A DNA stretch of 64,000 bases, from NCBI GenBank assembly GCA_934339135.1, contig CAKRHP010000013.1, forward strand, positions 1-64,000, written 5' to 3'. The stretch comes from an uncultured Lachnospiraceae bacterium. Its GTDB lineage: Bacteria; Bacillota; Clostridia; Lachnospirales; Lachnospiraceae. How positions within the stretch are numbered: the first letter of the stretch is position 1; each line of letters starts with the position of its first letter. Positions 55,550 to 64,000 of this stretch are shown one piece after another. The notes below the pieces were generated by a model. That model did no database searches, had not been told where the DNA came from, and was given only the letters and a program-made list of their open reading frames with translations. The translations under genes and the position numbers were made by a program.

Positions 55550-55903
55550 ATGAATTATATTTGGGCATTTATCGTGGGAGGATTAATTTGTGTGGCAGTG
55601 CAGATTTTGATGGATAATACAAAATTACTGCCGGGACGCATCATGGTAATTCTGGTATGCACCGGAGTGGTCCTTGGTGCACTTGGCTGGTACGAGCCTT
55701 TTGAAAAATGGGCGGGTGCCGGAGCAACCGTTCCGCTGCTTGGTTTTGGGAATGTTTTATTTCGCGGTATGAAAGAAGCAATCGATAAGGAAGGATTTAT
55801 TGGATTATTTAAGGGAGGATTTACGGCATGCTCCGTGGGAGTTTCCGGTGCGTTAATTTTTGGGTATATTGCTTCGTTGATTTTTAAACCGAAAATGAAA
55901 TAA
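55550..55903 (+). CDS. spoVAE: SpoVAE-type spore membrane protein
   Basis: A 117-aa membrane protein with three to four TM segments (IWAFIVGGLICVAVQILMD, IMVILVCTGVVLGALG, SGALIFGYIASLIF), matching SpoVAE-b. It lies 62 bp after spoVAD. The ATG at 55550 follows AAAAAGGAGAA. Confidence 0.93.
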   Translation: MNYIWAFIVGGLICVAVQILMDNTKLLPGRIMVILVCTGVVLGALGWYEPFEKWAGAGATVPLLGFGNVLFRGMKEAIDKEGFIGLFKGGFTACSVGVSGALIFGYIASLIFKPKMK

Positions 55904-56075
55904 AACAACTGGAAAAACAAGGCAATATTTATAATTTTTTTGTGGAAAATTCAAATAATTATACAATAGTAACAAAAATTGAAAAAAGGGTTGAAACTTT
56001 TCGAAAAACGCTATAAACTTTTTATCGTAGAACGAATTGTTGATTTTTTCTTTAGTTATGAAAGGGAGAAGTATT

Positions 56076-56549
56076 ATGGCAGATAAGAAAAATACTACCG
56101 CAAAAAAAGAGACCGTAGCAAAGACAAACACAGCAGCAGCGATTGCATCTGTAGCAGCAAAGAAAGCTGAGCCTGCAACTCCTGCAGCAAAGGCAGCAGA
56201 TACAACAGCAAAGAAGACCGAGGCACCAAAGGCAGCAGAGAAGAAAGCTCCTGTAAAGAAGGCTGAGGCACCAAAGAAGACAGCAGCAAAGAAAGCTGAG
56301 CCAAAGAAGCGTGGAAGAAAGCCGGCAGCAAAGAAGGCTGAGCCTCGTGTACAGGAAGTATACTTTGAGTTTGATGGCAAGCAGGTTGAGGCTGGCCAGG
56401 TTGTATCTTTGATCGAGCAGGCATATAAGAACGAGGGACACCAGATCGGACGTATCAAGGATCTGAAGGTTTACATCAACTCTGAGGAAGGCAAAGCATA
56501 TTATGTCATCAACGGAGACGATGGTGAAGGAAAATATATCGAGCTGTAA
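56076..56549 (+). CDS. DUF6465 protein with histone-H1-like Ala/Lys-rich N-terminus
   Basis: A 157-aa two-part protein. Residues 1-90 are Ala/Lys/Pro/Thr-rich with KKAE, KKTA and an AT-hook-like KKRGRKPAAKK. Residues 93-157 (QEVYFEFDGKQVEAGQVVSLIEQAYKNEGHQIGRIKDLKVYINSEEGKAYYVINGDD) form a small conserved domain. The basic tail suggests nucleic-acid binding. The ATG at 56076 follows AGGGAGAAG. Confidence 0.85.
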   Translation: MADKKNTTAKKETVAKTNTAAAIASVAAKKAEPATPAAKAADTTAKKTEAPKAAEKKAPVKKAEAPKKTAAKKAEPKKRGRKPAAKKAEPRVQEVYFEFDGKQVEAGQVVSLIEQAYKNEGHQIGRIKDLKVYINSEEGKAYYVINGDDGEGKYIEL

Positions 56550-56568
56550 GATTTGTTTTGAAATATAC

Positions 56569-56604
56569 AAAGGGCTGAGGTTCCGTGGAATCTCAGCCCT
56601 TTTT
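56569..56604. terminator. Strong terminator after the DUF6465 gene
   Basis: 11-bp stem AAAGGGCTGAG/CTCAGCCCTTT (56569-56602) and a T run. Confidence 0.92.
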
Positions 56605-56655
56605 CCATGGTCATCCATGGAAACTATTGGGGCATTGTGCCCCGGTTACAGGTGA

Positions 56656-56865
56656 TTATTTACCTGCCATAGACTCTTCCTGGCGCTTGATCATCTGACG
56701 AACCATCTCGCCACCAACAGAACCATTCTGTGCGGAAGTAAGGTCACCGTTGTATCCACCATTCTTAAGTGGTACTCCTAACTCGCTGGCAACCTCCATC
56801 TTGAACTTATCCATAGCTTCCTTTGCCTGTGGAACTTCCATTCTTGAACTCTGACTGTTTGTCAT
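56656..56865 (-). CDS. Alpha/beta-type small acid-soluble spore protein
   Basis: A 69-aa SASP that coats spore DNA. EVPQAKEAMDKFKMEVASELGVPLKNGGYNGDLTSAQNGSVGGEMVRQMIKRQEE contains the conserved core including the GPR protease site region (KFKMEVASELG). The ATG at 56865 has AAGGAGG upstream. Confidence 0.96.
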   Translation of the reverse strand: MTNSQSSRMEVPQAKEAMDKFKMEVASELGVPLKNGGYNGDLTSAQNGSVGGEMVRQMIKRQEESMAGK

Positions 56866-57042
56866 TTTTTCTACCTCCTTGAAATTGTTTTGCCGATGGA
56901 TTTCATTCTGTATATACAGATTCATATCTTTTTCGGCGGGATAGGCTTCGTTGTTTGCTTATCCTGATTTCTATTATCTGCAAATGCACTTAAATTATTT
57001 TGCCAGTTTCTTCCTTTTTATTGCAAAATTTTTGTCAAGAGG

Positions 57043-57070
57043 TTGAATTTTTCGTGGGATGTGGTAAAAT
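57043..57070 (+). promoter_or_regulatory. Promoter of the SCIFF peptide gene
   Basis: TTGAAT (57043-57048), 16-bp spacer, TAAAAT (57065-57070). The preceding 170 bp from the SASP gene hold the palindrome TCTGTATATACAGA at about 56909 and otherwise nothing recognised. Confidence 0.5.
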
Positions 57071-57116
57071 AGAATAAATAATTGTGTTTAGAACTTAGGA
57101 AAGGATGGAGGATATC

Positions 57117-57269
57117 ATGAAGCATATTCAGACATTAAACAAAGCAAATTTAAGCGAGTCCGCAAAGAAAGGCGGCTGTGGTAAGTGTCAGGCATCTTGC
57201 CAGTCTGCATGCAAGACATCTTGTACAGTAGGAAATCAGAAGTGTGCAAGAGAGGATGACGACAAATAA
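57117..57269 (+). CDS. scfA: SCIFF ranthipeptide precursor (six Cys in forty-five residues)
   Basis: A 50-aa precursor. The leader MKHIQTLNKANLSESAKKGG is followed by six cysteines in CGKCQASCQSACKTSC and QKC, then an acidic tail EDDDK. This is the SCIFF family found across Clostridia; the downstream radical-SAM enzyme makes a Cys-to-Thr gamma-thioether. GGATGGAGG precedes the ATG. Its biological role is unsettled; quorum-like signalling has been proposed for ranthipeptides. Confidence 0.96.
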   Translation: MKHIQTLNKANLSESAKKGGCGKCQASCQSACKTSCTVGNQKCAREDDDK

Positions 57270-57291
57270 TTGTTGTGATTGCTGAAAGCGG

Positions 57292-57321
57292 ATAGCTGCT
57301 GCAATTTATTGCAGCAGCTAT
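57292..57321 (+). terminator. Hairpin between the SCIFF peptide and its maturase
   Basis: Perfect 13-bp stem ATAGCTGCTGCAA/TTGCAGCAGCTAT with a TTTA loop and almost no T tract. Likely partial terminator or mRNA 3' stabiliser, giving more peptide than maturase message. Confidence 0.75.
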
Positions 57322-57398
57322 TTACGTGTTGTCAATGTATTAGCGCAGCAGCTAATTAATCGTTGAAATATTGATCAGAAAGAATAAAGAGGATAAAA

Positions 57399-58778
57399 AT
57401 GATTCATAAATTTAAAGCAAAGGATTTAAATATTGTATTGGATGTAAATAGTGGTGGCGTTCATCTGGTGGATGATATGACATATGATCTGCTGGATTAT
57501 ATTGAGGAGCCATTAGAGGAGACTTGTCCGCAGAAGGCACTGGATGAGCTTAGCGATAAGTATACGGCGGAGCAGTTAAAGGAATGTTACGGAGAGATTC
57601 TGGAATTGTACCATGATAAGGTACTGTTCAGCGGAGATCCATATGCTGTTTATGCAGAGACGGCGATCAATTCTCCGATCAAGGCAATGTGTCTTCATAT
57701 TTCCCATGACTGTAATCTCCGCTGCAAATATTGTTTTGCATCCACGGGTGATTTCGGCACAGGACGTAAGCTGATGCCGTTGGAGACAGCCAAGGCGGCG
57801 ATTGATTTTCTTTTGGAGAAATCCGTAGGCAGAGAAAACCTGGAGCTGGATTTCTTTGGCGGAGAGCCGTTGATGAATTTTGATGTAGTAAAGCAGACGG
57901 TAGCGTATGCCAGAAGCAAAGAAAAGGAATACGGCAAGAATTTCCGTTTTACCATTACGACAAACGGTATGCTTCTCAATGATGATGCCATTGATTTTAT
58001 CAATAAGGAAATGTACAATGTAGTTCTGTCCATTGACGGACGTAAGGAGGTCAATGACCGCATGCGTGTCCGTGCCGATGGCACCGGAAGCTATGACCGT
58101 ATCGTAAAGAATTTCAAAAAGCTGGTAGAGAAGCGCGGGGATAAGGAATGGTATGTCCGTGGTACTTATACCAAGTATAATCTGGATTTCTCAGAGGATG
58201 TATTCCATTTATATGATCAGGGCTTTGATCAGATTTCTGTGGAGCCTGTTGTGGAGGATCCAAAGGTGGAGTATGCGATTACCGAGGAAGATCTGGATCA
58301 GATCTGCAAAGAATACGACCGTCTGGCAGACCGTTTGATGGAATTAAAGAAAAACGGCGGCTTCCTGAATTTCTTCCATTTTATGATCGATCTGGAGCAG
58401 GGACCTTGTGTCATCAAACGTCTTCGCGGCTGCGGAAGCGGAAACGAGTATGTGTCCATTACACCGGATGGAGATATTTACCCTTGCCACCAGTTTGTTG
58501 GTCACGAGGAGTATTGTATGGGTAATATTGAGGAGGGCACTTTCAATGAGGAGATCAAGAAGGAATTTGCCGGAGCCCATGTATATTCTAAGCCATCCTG
58601 CCAGAAATGCTGGGCAAAATTCTATTGCAGCGGTGGATGTAATGCAAATAATTATATTTATAACGGAGACATTCACAAGGTGCATGAGATGTCCTGCAGG
58701 ATTCAGAGAAAGCGTCTGGAGAGTGCGATCCTGATCAAGGTATGTGAGATGCTGGAAAAAGCAGGCGCACAGGAGTAA
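57399..58778 (+). CDS. scfB: SCIFF thioether-forming radical SAM maturase
   Basis: A 459-aa SPASM radical-SAM enzyme. An N-terminal peptide-binding RRE-like region (about 1-95) precedes the radical-SAM motif in SHDCNLRCKYCFAS, followed by FFGGEP, TNGMLL and the auxiliary-cluster SPASM cysteines (GCGSGNEY, YPCHQF, CQKCWAKFYCSGGCNANN). Partner of the peptide at 57117. Confidence 0.97.
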   Translation: MIHKFKAKDLNIVLDVNSGGVHLVDDMTYDLLDYIEEPLEETCPQKALDELSDKYTAEQLKECYGEILELYHDKVLFSGDPYAVYAETAINSPIKAMCLHISHDCNLRCKYCFASTGDFGTGRKLMPLETAKAAIDFLLEKSVGRENLELDFFGGEPLMNFDVVKQTVAYARSKEKEYGKNFRFTITTNGMLLNDDAIDFINKEMYNVVLSIDGRKEVNDRMRVRADGTGSYDRIVKNFKKLVEKRGDKEWYVRGTYTKYNLDFSEDVFHLYDQGFDQISVEPVVEDPKVEYAITEEDLDQICKEYDRLADRLMELKKNGGFLNFFHFMIDLEQGPCVIKRLRGCGSGNEYVSITPDGDIYPCHQFVGHEEYCMGNIEEGTFNEEIKKEFAGAHVYSKPSCQKCWAKFYCSGGCNANNYIYNGDIHKVHEMSCRIQRKRLESAILIKVCEMLEKAGAQE

Positions 58779-58932
58779 ACGAATGAAAAAATATTTCGTT
58801 AAAGCTTGTGGGTAAAATTAGATTTTTATTGCCCTGTTTATTTGTATATAGTATACTTATAGTATATGCATAGACAAAACTTTGGTTTTGACGGAAGAGT
58901 TATACGTGACAGATAGGAATGGAGGTATTATC

Positions 58933-59853
58933 ATGAGGTTAGTAACGAGATCAGATTTTGATGGATTAGCATGTGCGGCTCTTTTAAAAGAGGCAGGAAT
59001 TATTGATCACTGGAAATTTGCTCATCCCAAGGATCTGCAGGATGGATTGATCGAGATCACAGAGGACGATTGTCTTGCCAATGTCCCTTATGTAGAGGGC
59101 TGCGGACTTTGGTTCGATCACCACTCCAGTGAGCATGAGAGACAGCAGCTTGCAGGAAAGTATAAGGGAGAGAGCCGTATCACCCCATCTTGTGCACGTA
59201 TTATATATGAGTATTATGGTGGCAAAGAGAAGTTTCCACAGTTTGATGATATGATGGAGGCGGTTGATAAAGTAGATTCTGCAAATCTTACGATTGATGA
59301 GATCCTTCACCCGACCGGATGGATCCTGGTTGGATTTATTATGGATCCCCGTACCGGACTTGGACGCTGGCGCAATTTCCGGATTCCAAATTATCAGTTG
59401 ATGGAGGAACTGATCGATGCCTGTCGTACCATGACCACAGAGCAGATTCTTGCACTTCCGGATGTGGTAGAGCGTATTGAGATTTATCATGAGCAGTCTG
59501 AGAAGTTCCAGGAGATGGTAAAGGCACATACCCGTGTAGAGGGAAATGTGATCATTTCCGATCTTCGTGGTGTAGATCCAATCTACTCCGGCAACCGTTT
59601 TATGATCTACAGTATGTATCCGGAGCAGAATATTTCCTGCTGGATCGTCAATGGAAAAGGCGGCAAGGGATGCTCTGCTGCCGTTGGTTACAGTATTTTA
59701 AACAAGACCTCTGATGTCAATGTTGGAAGTCTGATGCTCAAGTATGGCGGTGGCGGTCACAAGGCAGTTGGTACCTGCCAGTTTTCCGATGAGAATATGG
59801 ATACAGAATTACCAAAGATGTTAGAGGAACTGATCGCAATGTCCAATAAATAA
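58933..59853 (+). CDS. DHH family phosphoesterase
   Basis: A 306-aa DHH-DHHA1 phosphohydrolase. RSDFDGLACAALL, LWFDHHSSEH (DHH) and the C-terminal KYGGGGHKAVGTCQF are present. Related to NrnA-type nanoRNases and exopolyphosphatases, but with a distinct N-terminal GL motif; substrate not assigned. The ATG at 58933 follows GGAGG. Confidence 0.92.
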   Translation: MRLVTRSDFDGLACAALLKEAGIIDHWKFAHPKDLQDGLIEITEDDCLANVPYVEGCGLWFDHHSSEHERQQLAGKYKGESRITPSCARIIYEYYGGKEKFPQFDDMMEAVDKVDSANLTIDEILHPTGWILVGFIMDPRTGLGRWRNFRIPNYQLMEELIDACRTMTTEQILALPDVVERIEIYHEQSEKFQEMVKAHTRVEGNVIISDLRGVDPIYSGNRFMIYSMYPEQNISCWIVNGKGGKGCSAAVGYSILNKTSDVNVGSLMLKYGGGGHKAVGTCQFSDENMDTELPKMLEELIAMSNK

Positions 59854-59872
59854 TTGAAACAGAAATAAAGCG

Positions 59873-59919
59873 CAGGGACAGATTTTTCACTCGCTGAAAA
59901 AGCCTGTCCCTGTTTTTTT
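59873..59919 (+). terminator. Intrinsic terminator after the DHH gene
   Basis: CAGGGACAG...TTTTTCA/TGAAAAA...CTGTCCCTG with seven T. Confidence 0.93.
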
Positions 59920-59987
59920 GCCAGCACGACAGAGCCAATGGTACTGTTGTGCTGACATATTTACACTTACATATCAGGAGGATTAAA

Positions 59988-60818
59988 ATGGTTTTAATGT
60001 TAATGGTTGTGCTATGTTACACCATATGCTCTCTCAGTGACAAATATGCAGTTGCAAAAATAAAATTTAACGGAAACGAGCTGACCTTTTTGATGGCAGC
60101 AGCCACAGCTCTTTTTATGACATTTACTTTGCCCTTTGTGGATACCCGTGTGATCTGGGGGATTCCGGCAGTTGCGGCGATCCTGCTGCTGACGGCATCT
60201 AAGATGCTGGAGTTTCAGATGTCGGCGTTGATCCTGCAGGATATGTCCGCATTTGAACTCAAGGCATGGCTGGGAATCTGTCTGTTTGTGTCCTATTTTA
60301 CGGACATAGTGATGAAGACACAGAGCTTTTCCTGGCTTCGTCTGGGATTTATCGCGGTGACTGTGATCGGGCTGGTTCTGATCGCACAAGCCGGCAGAAA
60401 GAAAATACGCTATGGAAAGATCGTCCTTCCGTTGATTGTTTATCTGGCGGCAAAATATGGATATGGACTGGTGATCGCAGCAGCAGAACCGTATATATCA
60501 TCTACGATGTGTCTTTATTTTGCACTGATCCTGCTGGCGCTGATCCTTCTTCCTATGGCGCATCCGGTCCGGATCTTCCGGGAAAAACGAAATGGCGGTT
60601 TGTTCGTGGTACTGACAAAGATTCCCAATGTCGCCGGTCTTTTAGGTGAGAATGCAGTCATCGCTGTAAGTCTGGCAAATTATTCTTTTATTCAGCCGAT
60701 GATCCTGGTTGTGCTTTTCTTCTGGGGGATTGCACGGAAGGAGGAAGAACATGATCTGCTCAGCGTGCTGGGAGGGATTGTTTGTATTATAGGAATTGTG
60801 GGATTCCAGATAGCCTGA
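59988..60818 (+). CDS. EamA/DMT-like membrane transporter
   Basis: A 276-aa protein with about nine or ten TM segments and a lysine-rich loop in the middle (QAGRKKIRYGK). The topology and C-terminal helices (PMILVVLFFWGIARKEEEHDLLSVLGGIVCIIGIVGFQ) match DMT-superfamily permeases. Substrate unknown. The ATG at 59988 follows CAGGAGG. Confidence 0.8.
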   Translation: MVLMLMVVLCYTICSLSDKYAVAKIKFNGNELTFLMAAATALFMTFTLPFVDTRVIWGIPAVAAILLLTASKMLEFQMSALILQDMSAFELKAWLGICLFVSYFTDIVMKTQSFSWLRLGFIAVTVIGLVLIAQAGRKKIRYGKIVLPLIVYLAAKYGYGLVIAAAEPYISSTMCLYFALILLALILLPMAHPVRIFREKRNGGLFVVLTKIPNVAGLLGENAVIAVSLANYSFIQPMILVVLFFWGIARKEEEHDLLSVLGGIVCIIGIVGFQIA

Positions 60819-60850
60819 GTTCATGGTTTATACCCTTACCCTGTGGTGTA

Positions 60851-60879
60851 TTGACACGAAATGTACTCCGTTATAAGAT
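60851..60879 (+). promoter_or_regulatory. Promoter of the small membrane protein at 60923
   Basis: TTGACA (60851-60856), 17-bp spacer, TAAGAT (60874-60879). Confidence 0.6.
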
Positions 60880-60922
60880 GAAATTACAGCGATAACCAAG
60901 CAGTATATTCAGGAGGAAAATA

Positions 60923-61369
60923 ATGGGGGAAAAGCTTAAAAAAATTATCTGGTACATGATCACAGTATTATGTGGTTTTGCGGGGATGGATATGTTGTAT
61001 CGAATGACAGTGGAGTCTGTGACGGCAGCAGATCCGGAAAAGGTGAATCTATCGGCCTCTTACGGAATGGTCCTGGCTCTCAGGTATCCGGTATTATGCG
61101 CAATGATCGTCTTTTTTGCGGTGTTTGGAGTGATTGGTTATGTATGTATTGGCAGAAACAGTGCCATGGAAATTCGAATGAATCATCATGGAAAAGCAGA
61201 GATCATTGTCTATGGAGTTTTTCAGCTGTGTCTGCTGGTGATTATGGTGTTTGGCTCCGGTGTGTATCATGCCGTACAGATTCTGGCAACCGTTTTGTTG
61301 TCCGTATCTCTTTATATGTGTGTGATATGGGCGGGAAATATCCATCGGTTTATGAAAATGACAGCTTGA
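60923..61369 (+). CDS. Hypothetical four-TM membrane protein
   Basis: A 148-aa integral membrane protein of unknown family. Hydrophobic segments lie at about 9-25, 52-75, 94-112 and 117-137. CAGGAGG precedes the ATG. The thiC promoter overlaps its stop codon. Confidence 0.75.
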   Translation: MGEKLKKIIWYMITVLCGFAGMDMLYRMTVESVTAADPEKVNLSASYGMVLALRYPVLCAMIVFFAVFGVIGYVCIGRNSAMEIRMNHHGKAEIIVYGVFQLCLLVIMVFGSGVYHAVQILATVLLSVSLYMCVIWAGNIHRFMKMTA

Positions 61370-61394
61370 CAGACAGCCCTGTCCCCTTTATACT
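61366..61394 (+). promoter_or_regulatory. Promoter of the thiC leader
   Basis: TTGACA (61366-61371), 17-bp spacer, TATACT (61389-61394). The -35 box includes the TGA stop of the preceding gene. Confidence 0.85.
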
Positions 61395-61410
61395 GTAGGA
61401 GATGATTTGT

Positions 61411-61491
61411 CTGGGGAGCTGACAGTCGGCTGAGAGGGATTAAGATCCGACCCATGAACCTGATCCGGGTAATGCCGTCGCAGGAAGATAG
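61411..61491 (+). promoter_or_regulatory. TPP riboswitch (THI element) of thiC
   Basis: The TPP aptamer signature is complete: GGGGAGCTGAC, GGCTGAGAGGGAT, GACCCATGAACCTGATCCGG, GTAATGCCGTCGCAGGAAG. A terminator and thiC follow, so it should terminate transcription when TPP is high. Confidence 0.97.
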
Positions 61492-61531
61492 ATTGTATTC
61501 GCTGTGGTACAGTGGATGGTTCTGTATATAC

Positions 61532-61571
61532 AGTGCTTCAGATGATCATATCCGGAGCACTTTTTATTTTT
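61532..61571 (+). terminator. Riboswitch expression-platform terminator
   Basis: AGTGCT/AGCACT hairpin (61532-61561) followed by TTTTTATTTTT. Confidence 0.85.
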
Positions 61572-61654
61572 ATCCGGAACTTTTTGTTTCTGTTAAAGGG
61601 AAGGCTCCGCGAGGATAAGCAATGAAGTTTTTTTGTGAAGAAGTGAGGTAGATT

Positions 61655-62962
61655 ATGGATTACACGACACAGATGGATGCGGCGAGAAAAAATATTATCA
61701 CTCCGGAGATGGAGAAGGTTGCTGCAAAGGAAAAGATGGATGTAGAGGTACTTCGGGATCTGATCGCAAAAGGTCAGGTGATCATTCCGGCCAATAAGAA
61801 CCATAAGGTTCTGGATCCAAACGGAATTGGAAGCGCTCTTCGTACCAAGATCAATGTCAACCTGGGAACCTCCCGTGACTGGACAGACCTTGATATGGAG
61901 ATGGAGAAGGTGAAGAGTGCCGTAGATATGGGAGCTGAGGCAATCATGGATTTAAGCTCCAGCGGAGATACCCAGAAGTTTCGCCGTAAGCTGACGGCGG
62001 AATGTCCGGCTACGATCGGAACAGTGCCAATCTACGATGCAGTTGTATATTATCATAAGGCATTAAAGGAGATCACAGCGAAGGAATGGCTCGATATCGT
62101 GCGGATGCATGCAGAGGATGGCGTGGATTTTATGACCATTCACTGCGGAGTCAATAAGGAGACAGCACGTCATTTCCGTCAGGACAAGCGTTTGATGAAT
62201 ATCGTATCCCGTGGTGGTTCTATTATTTATGCGTGGATGGAGATGACCGGAAATGAAAATCCATTCTACGAGTATTATGATGAAGTGCTTGATATCTGCA
62301 GAGAGTACGATGTTACCATGAGCTTGGGAGACGCTTGCCGTCCGGGATGCTTAAAGGATGCATCGGATGTATCCCAGATCCAGGAGCTGATCACACTGGG
62401 CGAGCTTACCAGACGTGCATGGGAGAAGGATGTACAGGTTATGATCGAGGGACCGGGTCATATGCCGTTAGATCAGATCAAGGCCAATATGGAGATTCAG
62501 AAGACAATCTGTAAGGGAGCACCATTTTATGTACTGGGACCTCTTGTTACAGATATTGCTCCGGGTTATGATCACATTACCTCGGCCATTGGCGGTGCCA
62601 TTGCGGCAACATACGGAGCGTCTTTCCTGTGTTATGTAACGCCTGCGGAGCATCTTCGTCTGCCGGATCTGAATGATGTAAAGGAAGGAATTATTGCTTC
62701 AAAGATCGCAGCTCATGCGGCGGATATTGCCAAAGGGCTTCCGGGAGCAAGAGACTGGGATGATGAGATGGCAGCAGCCCGCCGTGCCCTTGACTGGGAG
62801 AAGACGTTTGAGCTTTCCATTGATCCGGAAAAGGCGAGAAGATATCGTGCAGAGGCAGCTCCGGAGAAGGAGGATACCTGTTCTATGTGCGGTAACTTCT
62901 GTGCAGTTAAGAACATGAACAAGATTCTGGATGGAGAGATCGTATCCATTTTTGATGAATAA
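61655..62962 (+). CDS. thiC: Phosphomethylpyrimidine synthase ThiC
   Basis: A 435-aa radical-SAM enzyme turning aminoimidazole ribotide into HMP phosphate. The unusual C-terminal cluster motif is [60 protein letters not shown] and [13 protein letters not shown] are hallmarks. Starts with ATG 61655 after AAGTGAGG. Confidence 0.98.
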   Translation: MDYTTQMDAARKNIITPEMEKVAAKEKMDVEVLRDLIAKGQVIIPANKNHKVLDPNGIGSALRTKINVNLGTSRDWTDLDMEMEKVKSAVDMGAEAIMDLSSSGDTQKFRRKLTAECPATIGTVPIYDAVVYYHKALKEITAKEWLDIVRMHAEDGVDFMTIHCGVNKETARHFRQDKRLMNIVSRGGSIIYAWMEMTGNENPFYEYYDEVLDICREYDVTMSLGDACRPGCLKDASDVSQIQELITLGELTRRAWEKDVQVMIEGPGHMPLDQIKANMEIQKTICKGAPFYVLGPLVTDIAPGYDHITSAIGGAIAATYGASFLCYVTPAEHLRLPDLNDVKEGIIASKIAAHAADIAKGLPGARDWDDEMAAARRALDWEKTFELSIDPEKARRYRAEAAPEKEDTCSMCGNFCAVKNMNKILDGEIVSIFDE

Positions 62963-63023
62963 ATTCTGTATTTTGTGATTGGTAAATGCAAAAGCGTTTT
63001 TTGATAATTTTATGTGAGGTTGT

Positions 63024-63932
63024 ATGATGAACAGGAAAAATCCACCGGTAGTTTTGACCATCGCCGGCTCTGACTGCAGTGGCGGTGCCGGGATCCAGGC
63101 GGATTTAAAGACCATGTCTGCCTTTGATGTATATGGTATGAGTGTGATCACGGCAGTGACGGCACAAAATACCTGTGGCGTAACAGGTGTTCAGAATGTA
63201 ACCGGAGAAATGATCCGGCAGCAGCTTGAGGCTGTGATGAGTGACATTATGCCGGATGCGGTAAAGATCGGGATGCTTGCCACGGCAGATGCAGTGGAAG
63301 CTGTGGCTGATATTCTGGAAAAGTATCGTCCTGAGCATGTGATACTTGATCCGGTCATGGTATCCACCAGCGGCAGAAGTCTTTTGGAACCGGAAGGAAA
63401 GGAGCAGATGCTGCGACGGCTGTTTCCTTTGGCGGAGCTTGTGACACCGAACATTCCGGAAGCAGAGGAGATATTGAAAGCTGTTGACGGATCAGATAAA
63501 GCAGATGATAGACCGCTGGGAAATGAACAGGTGATATCGAAAATGACATCCCCTGTGCGGATTACGGATCAGACTCTGATGGAAAAGGCAGCACAGGCAA
63601 TCCGGCAGAGATATGGCTGTAATGTACTCCTAAAGGGCGGCCATATGACGCAGGCGGCAGATGATCTGCTGTATCAGGAGCAGGCAGTCTGGTTTCCGGC
63701 GCAGAGAATTGACTGCGCGAATACCCATGGAACCGGATGTACACTTTCCTCTGCGATTGCAAGTGCGCTGGCACGGGGATACGCATTGGAGGAAGCGGTA
63801 GGGATTGCTAAGGGCTATGTGCGAAGTGCTATGTCTACGGGGCTTGATCTGGGTCATGGAAATGGACCGTTGGATCACAACTGGAGTATCTCATCTGCAG
63901 TGCTTTCGCAGTCTGACCAATCATCCCGGTAG
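63024..63932 (+). CDS. thiD: Hydroxymethylpyrimidine/phosphomethylpyrimidine kinase ThiD
   Basis: A 302-aa ribokinase-fold kinase phosphorylating HMP and [54 protein letters not shown] and [21 protein letters not shown] are conserved. An extra loop (about 155-177, [21 protein letters not shown]) makes it about 30 residues longer than usual. In the thiC transcript, 61 bp downstream; the end overlaps a convergent HAD gene by 58 bp. Confidence 0.96.
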   Translation: MMNRKNPPVVLTIAGSDCSGGAGIQADLKTMSAFDVYGMSVITAVTAQNTCGVTGVQNVTGEMIRQQLEAVMSDIMPDAVKIGMLATADAVEAVADILEKYRPEHVILDPVMVSTSGRSLLEPEGKEQMLRRLFPLAELVTPNIPEAEEILKAVDGSDKADDRPLGNEQVISKMTSPVRITDQTLMEKAAQAIRQRYGCNVLLKGGHMTQAADDLLYQEQAVWFPAQRIDCANTHGTGCTLSSAIASALARGYALEEAVGIAKGYVRSAMSTGLDLGHGNGPLDHNWSISSAVLSQSDQSSR

Positions 63933-64000
63933 ATTTCCTCCGGGACGGCATAGACATAGCATCCGGCCTCTTTGGCAGCATGGATGGCATATGGCGCATC
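63875..64000 (-). CDS. HAD hydrolase, C-terminal end (partial at window edge)
   Basis: The last 41 residues of a minus-strand gene read [31 protein letters not shown]...ADEILQL. They match the motif IV region of HAD-IA phosphatases (phosphoglucomutase/gph type). The N-terminal part lies beyond the window. The 3' end overlaps thiD by 58 bp. Inferred from a short C-terminal match. Confidence 0.65.
   Translation of the reverse strand, partial: DAPYAIHAAKEAGCYVYAVPEEIYRDDWSDCESTADEILQL

Noticed and set aside
56909..56922. Palindrome TCTGTATATACAGA upstream of the SASP gene, with a similar CTGTATATACAG near 61522 before thiC
   Set aside because: It resembles the proteobacterial LexA box, but Gram-positive LexA sites differ, the genes are unrelated, and AT-rich palindromes of this size arise by chance.

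Overview
The window looks like a chromosome segment of an anaerobic, spore-forming member of the Lachnospiraceae (Clostridia). The evidence is spore genes (spoVAD, a spoVAE-type gene, an alpha/beta-type SASP), the [FeFe]-hydrogenase maturase HydF, the SCIFF peptide with its radical-SAM maturase, Gram-positive housekeeping synteny (ireB-ruvX-DUF1292, trmR-U32 peptidase) and Lachnospiraceae-type families (DUF3881, DUF6171, DUF6465). No rRNA or tRNA gene was seen. The species cannot be assigned.

Region 1 (1-3812) is accessory DNA. It is the distal end of a CRISPR array (36-bp repeats, 29-30-nt spacers) whose leader and any cas genes lie to the left of the window. The array is followed by a short region holding a bulged, degenerate repeat copy that reads on the minus strand like a type II anti-repeat. 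An AT-rich HNH nuclease gene and a WYL-domain regulator follow.

Region 2 (3809-7836) starts with sfsA and the thiS-thiG-thiH-thiE operon. The operon has its own consensus promoter and a terminator-bearing leader with no TPP box. A second thiamine locus at 61.4-63.9 kb (thiC-thiD) has a textbook TPP riboswitch. With the cysteine desulfurase/ThiI pair at 31.6-34.0 kb, the window covers almost all of thiamine synthesis except thiF.

Region 3 (7.6-14 kb) has a minus-strand dapA-abfA-DUF6171 cluster behind a lysine riboswitch. It faces a divergent gene for a class A penicillin-binding-protein homologue that has lost every transpeptidase motif.

Region 4 (14-34 kb) is mostly plus-strand housekeeping: degV, proA, hydF, an ABC exporter, an MprF-like flippase-type membrane protein, yigZ, rarA, a PLP decarboxylase, galM, a YgiQ radical-SAM protein, a FliD-like protein behind a sigma-D-like promoter, rsmE, a cysteine desulfurase and thiI.

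Region 5 (34-46 kb) holds an HPr-like protein without the catalytic His, mtaB, the ireB-ruvX-DUF1292-RNase J-ylbF-mltG-like-trmR-U32 cluster, a GH29 fucosidase, a cold-shock gene and an ABC-F ATPase.

Region 6 (46-64 kb) has a membrane-anchored aryl-sulfotransferase-like protein, a non-oxidative pentose-phosphate operon (fsa and split transketolase), and a 536-bp almost wholly palindromic MITE-like element. After these come a beta-propeller protein, the spore genes, the SCIFF ranthipeptide system, membrane proteins and the TPP-controlled thiC-thiD locus. The window ends inside a minus-strand HAD-hydrolase gene.
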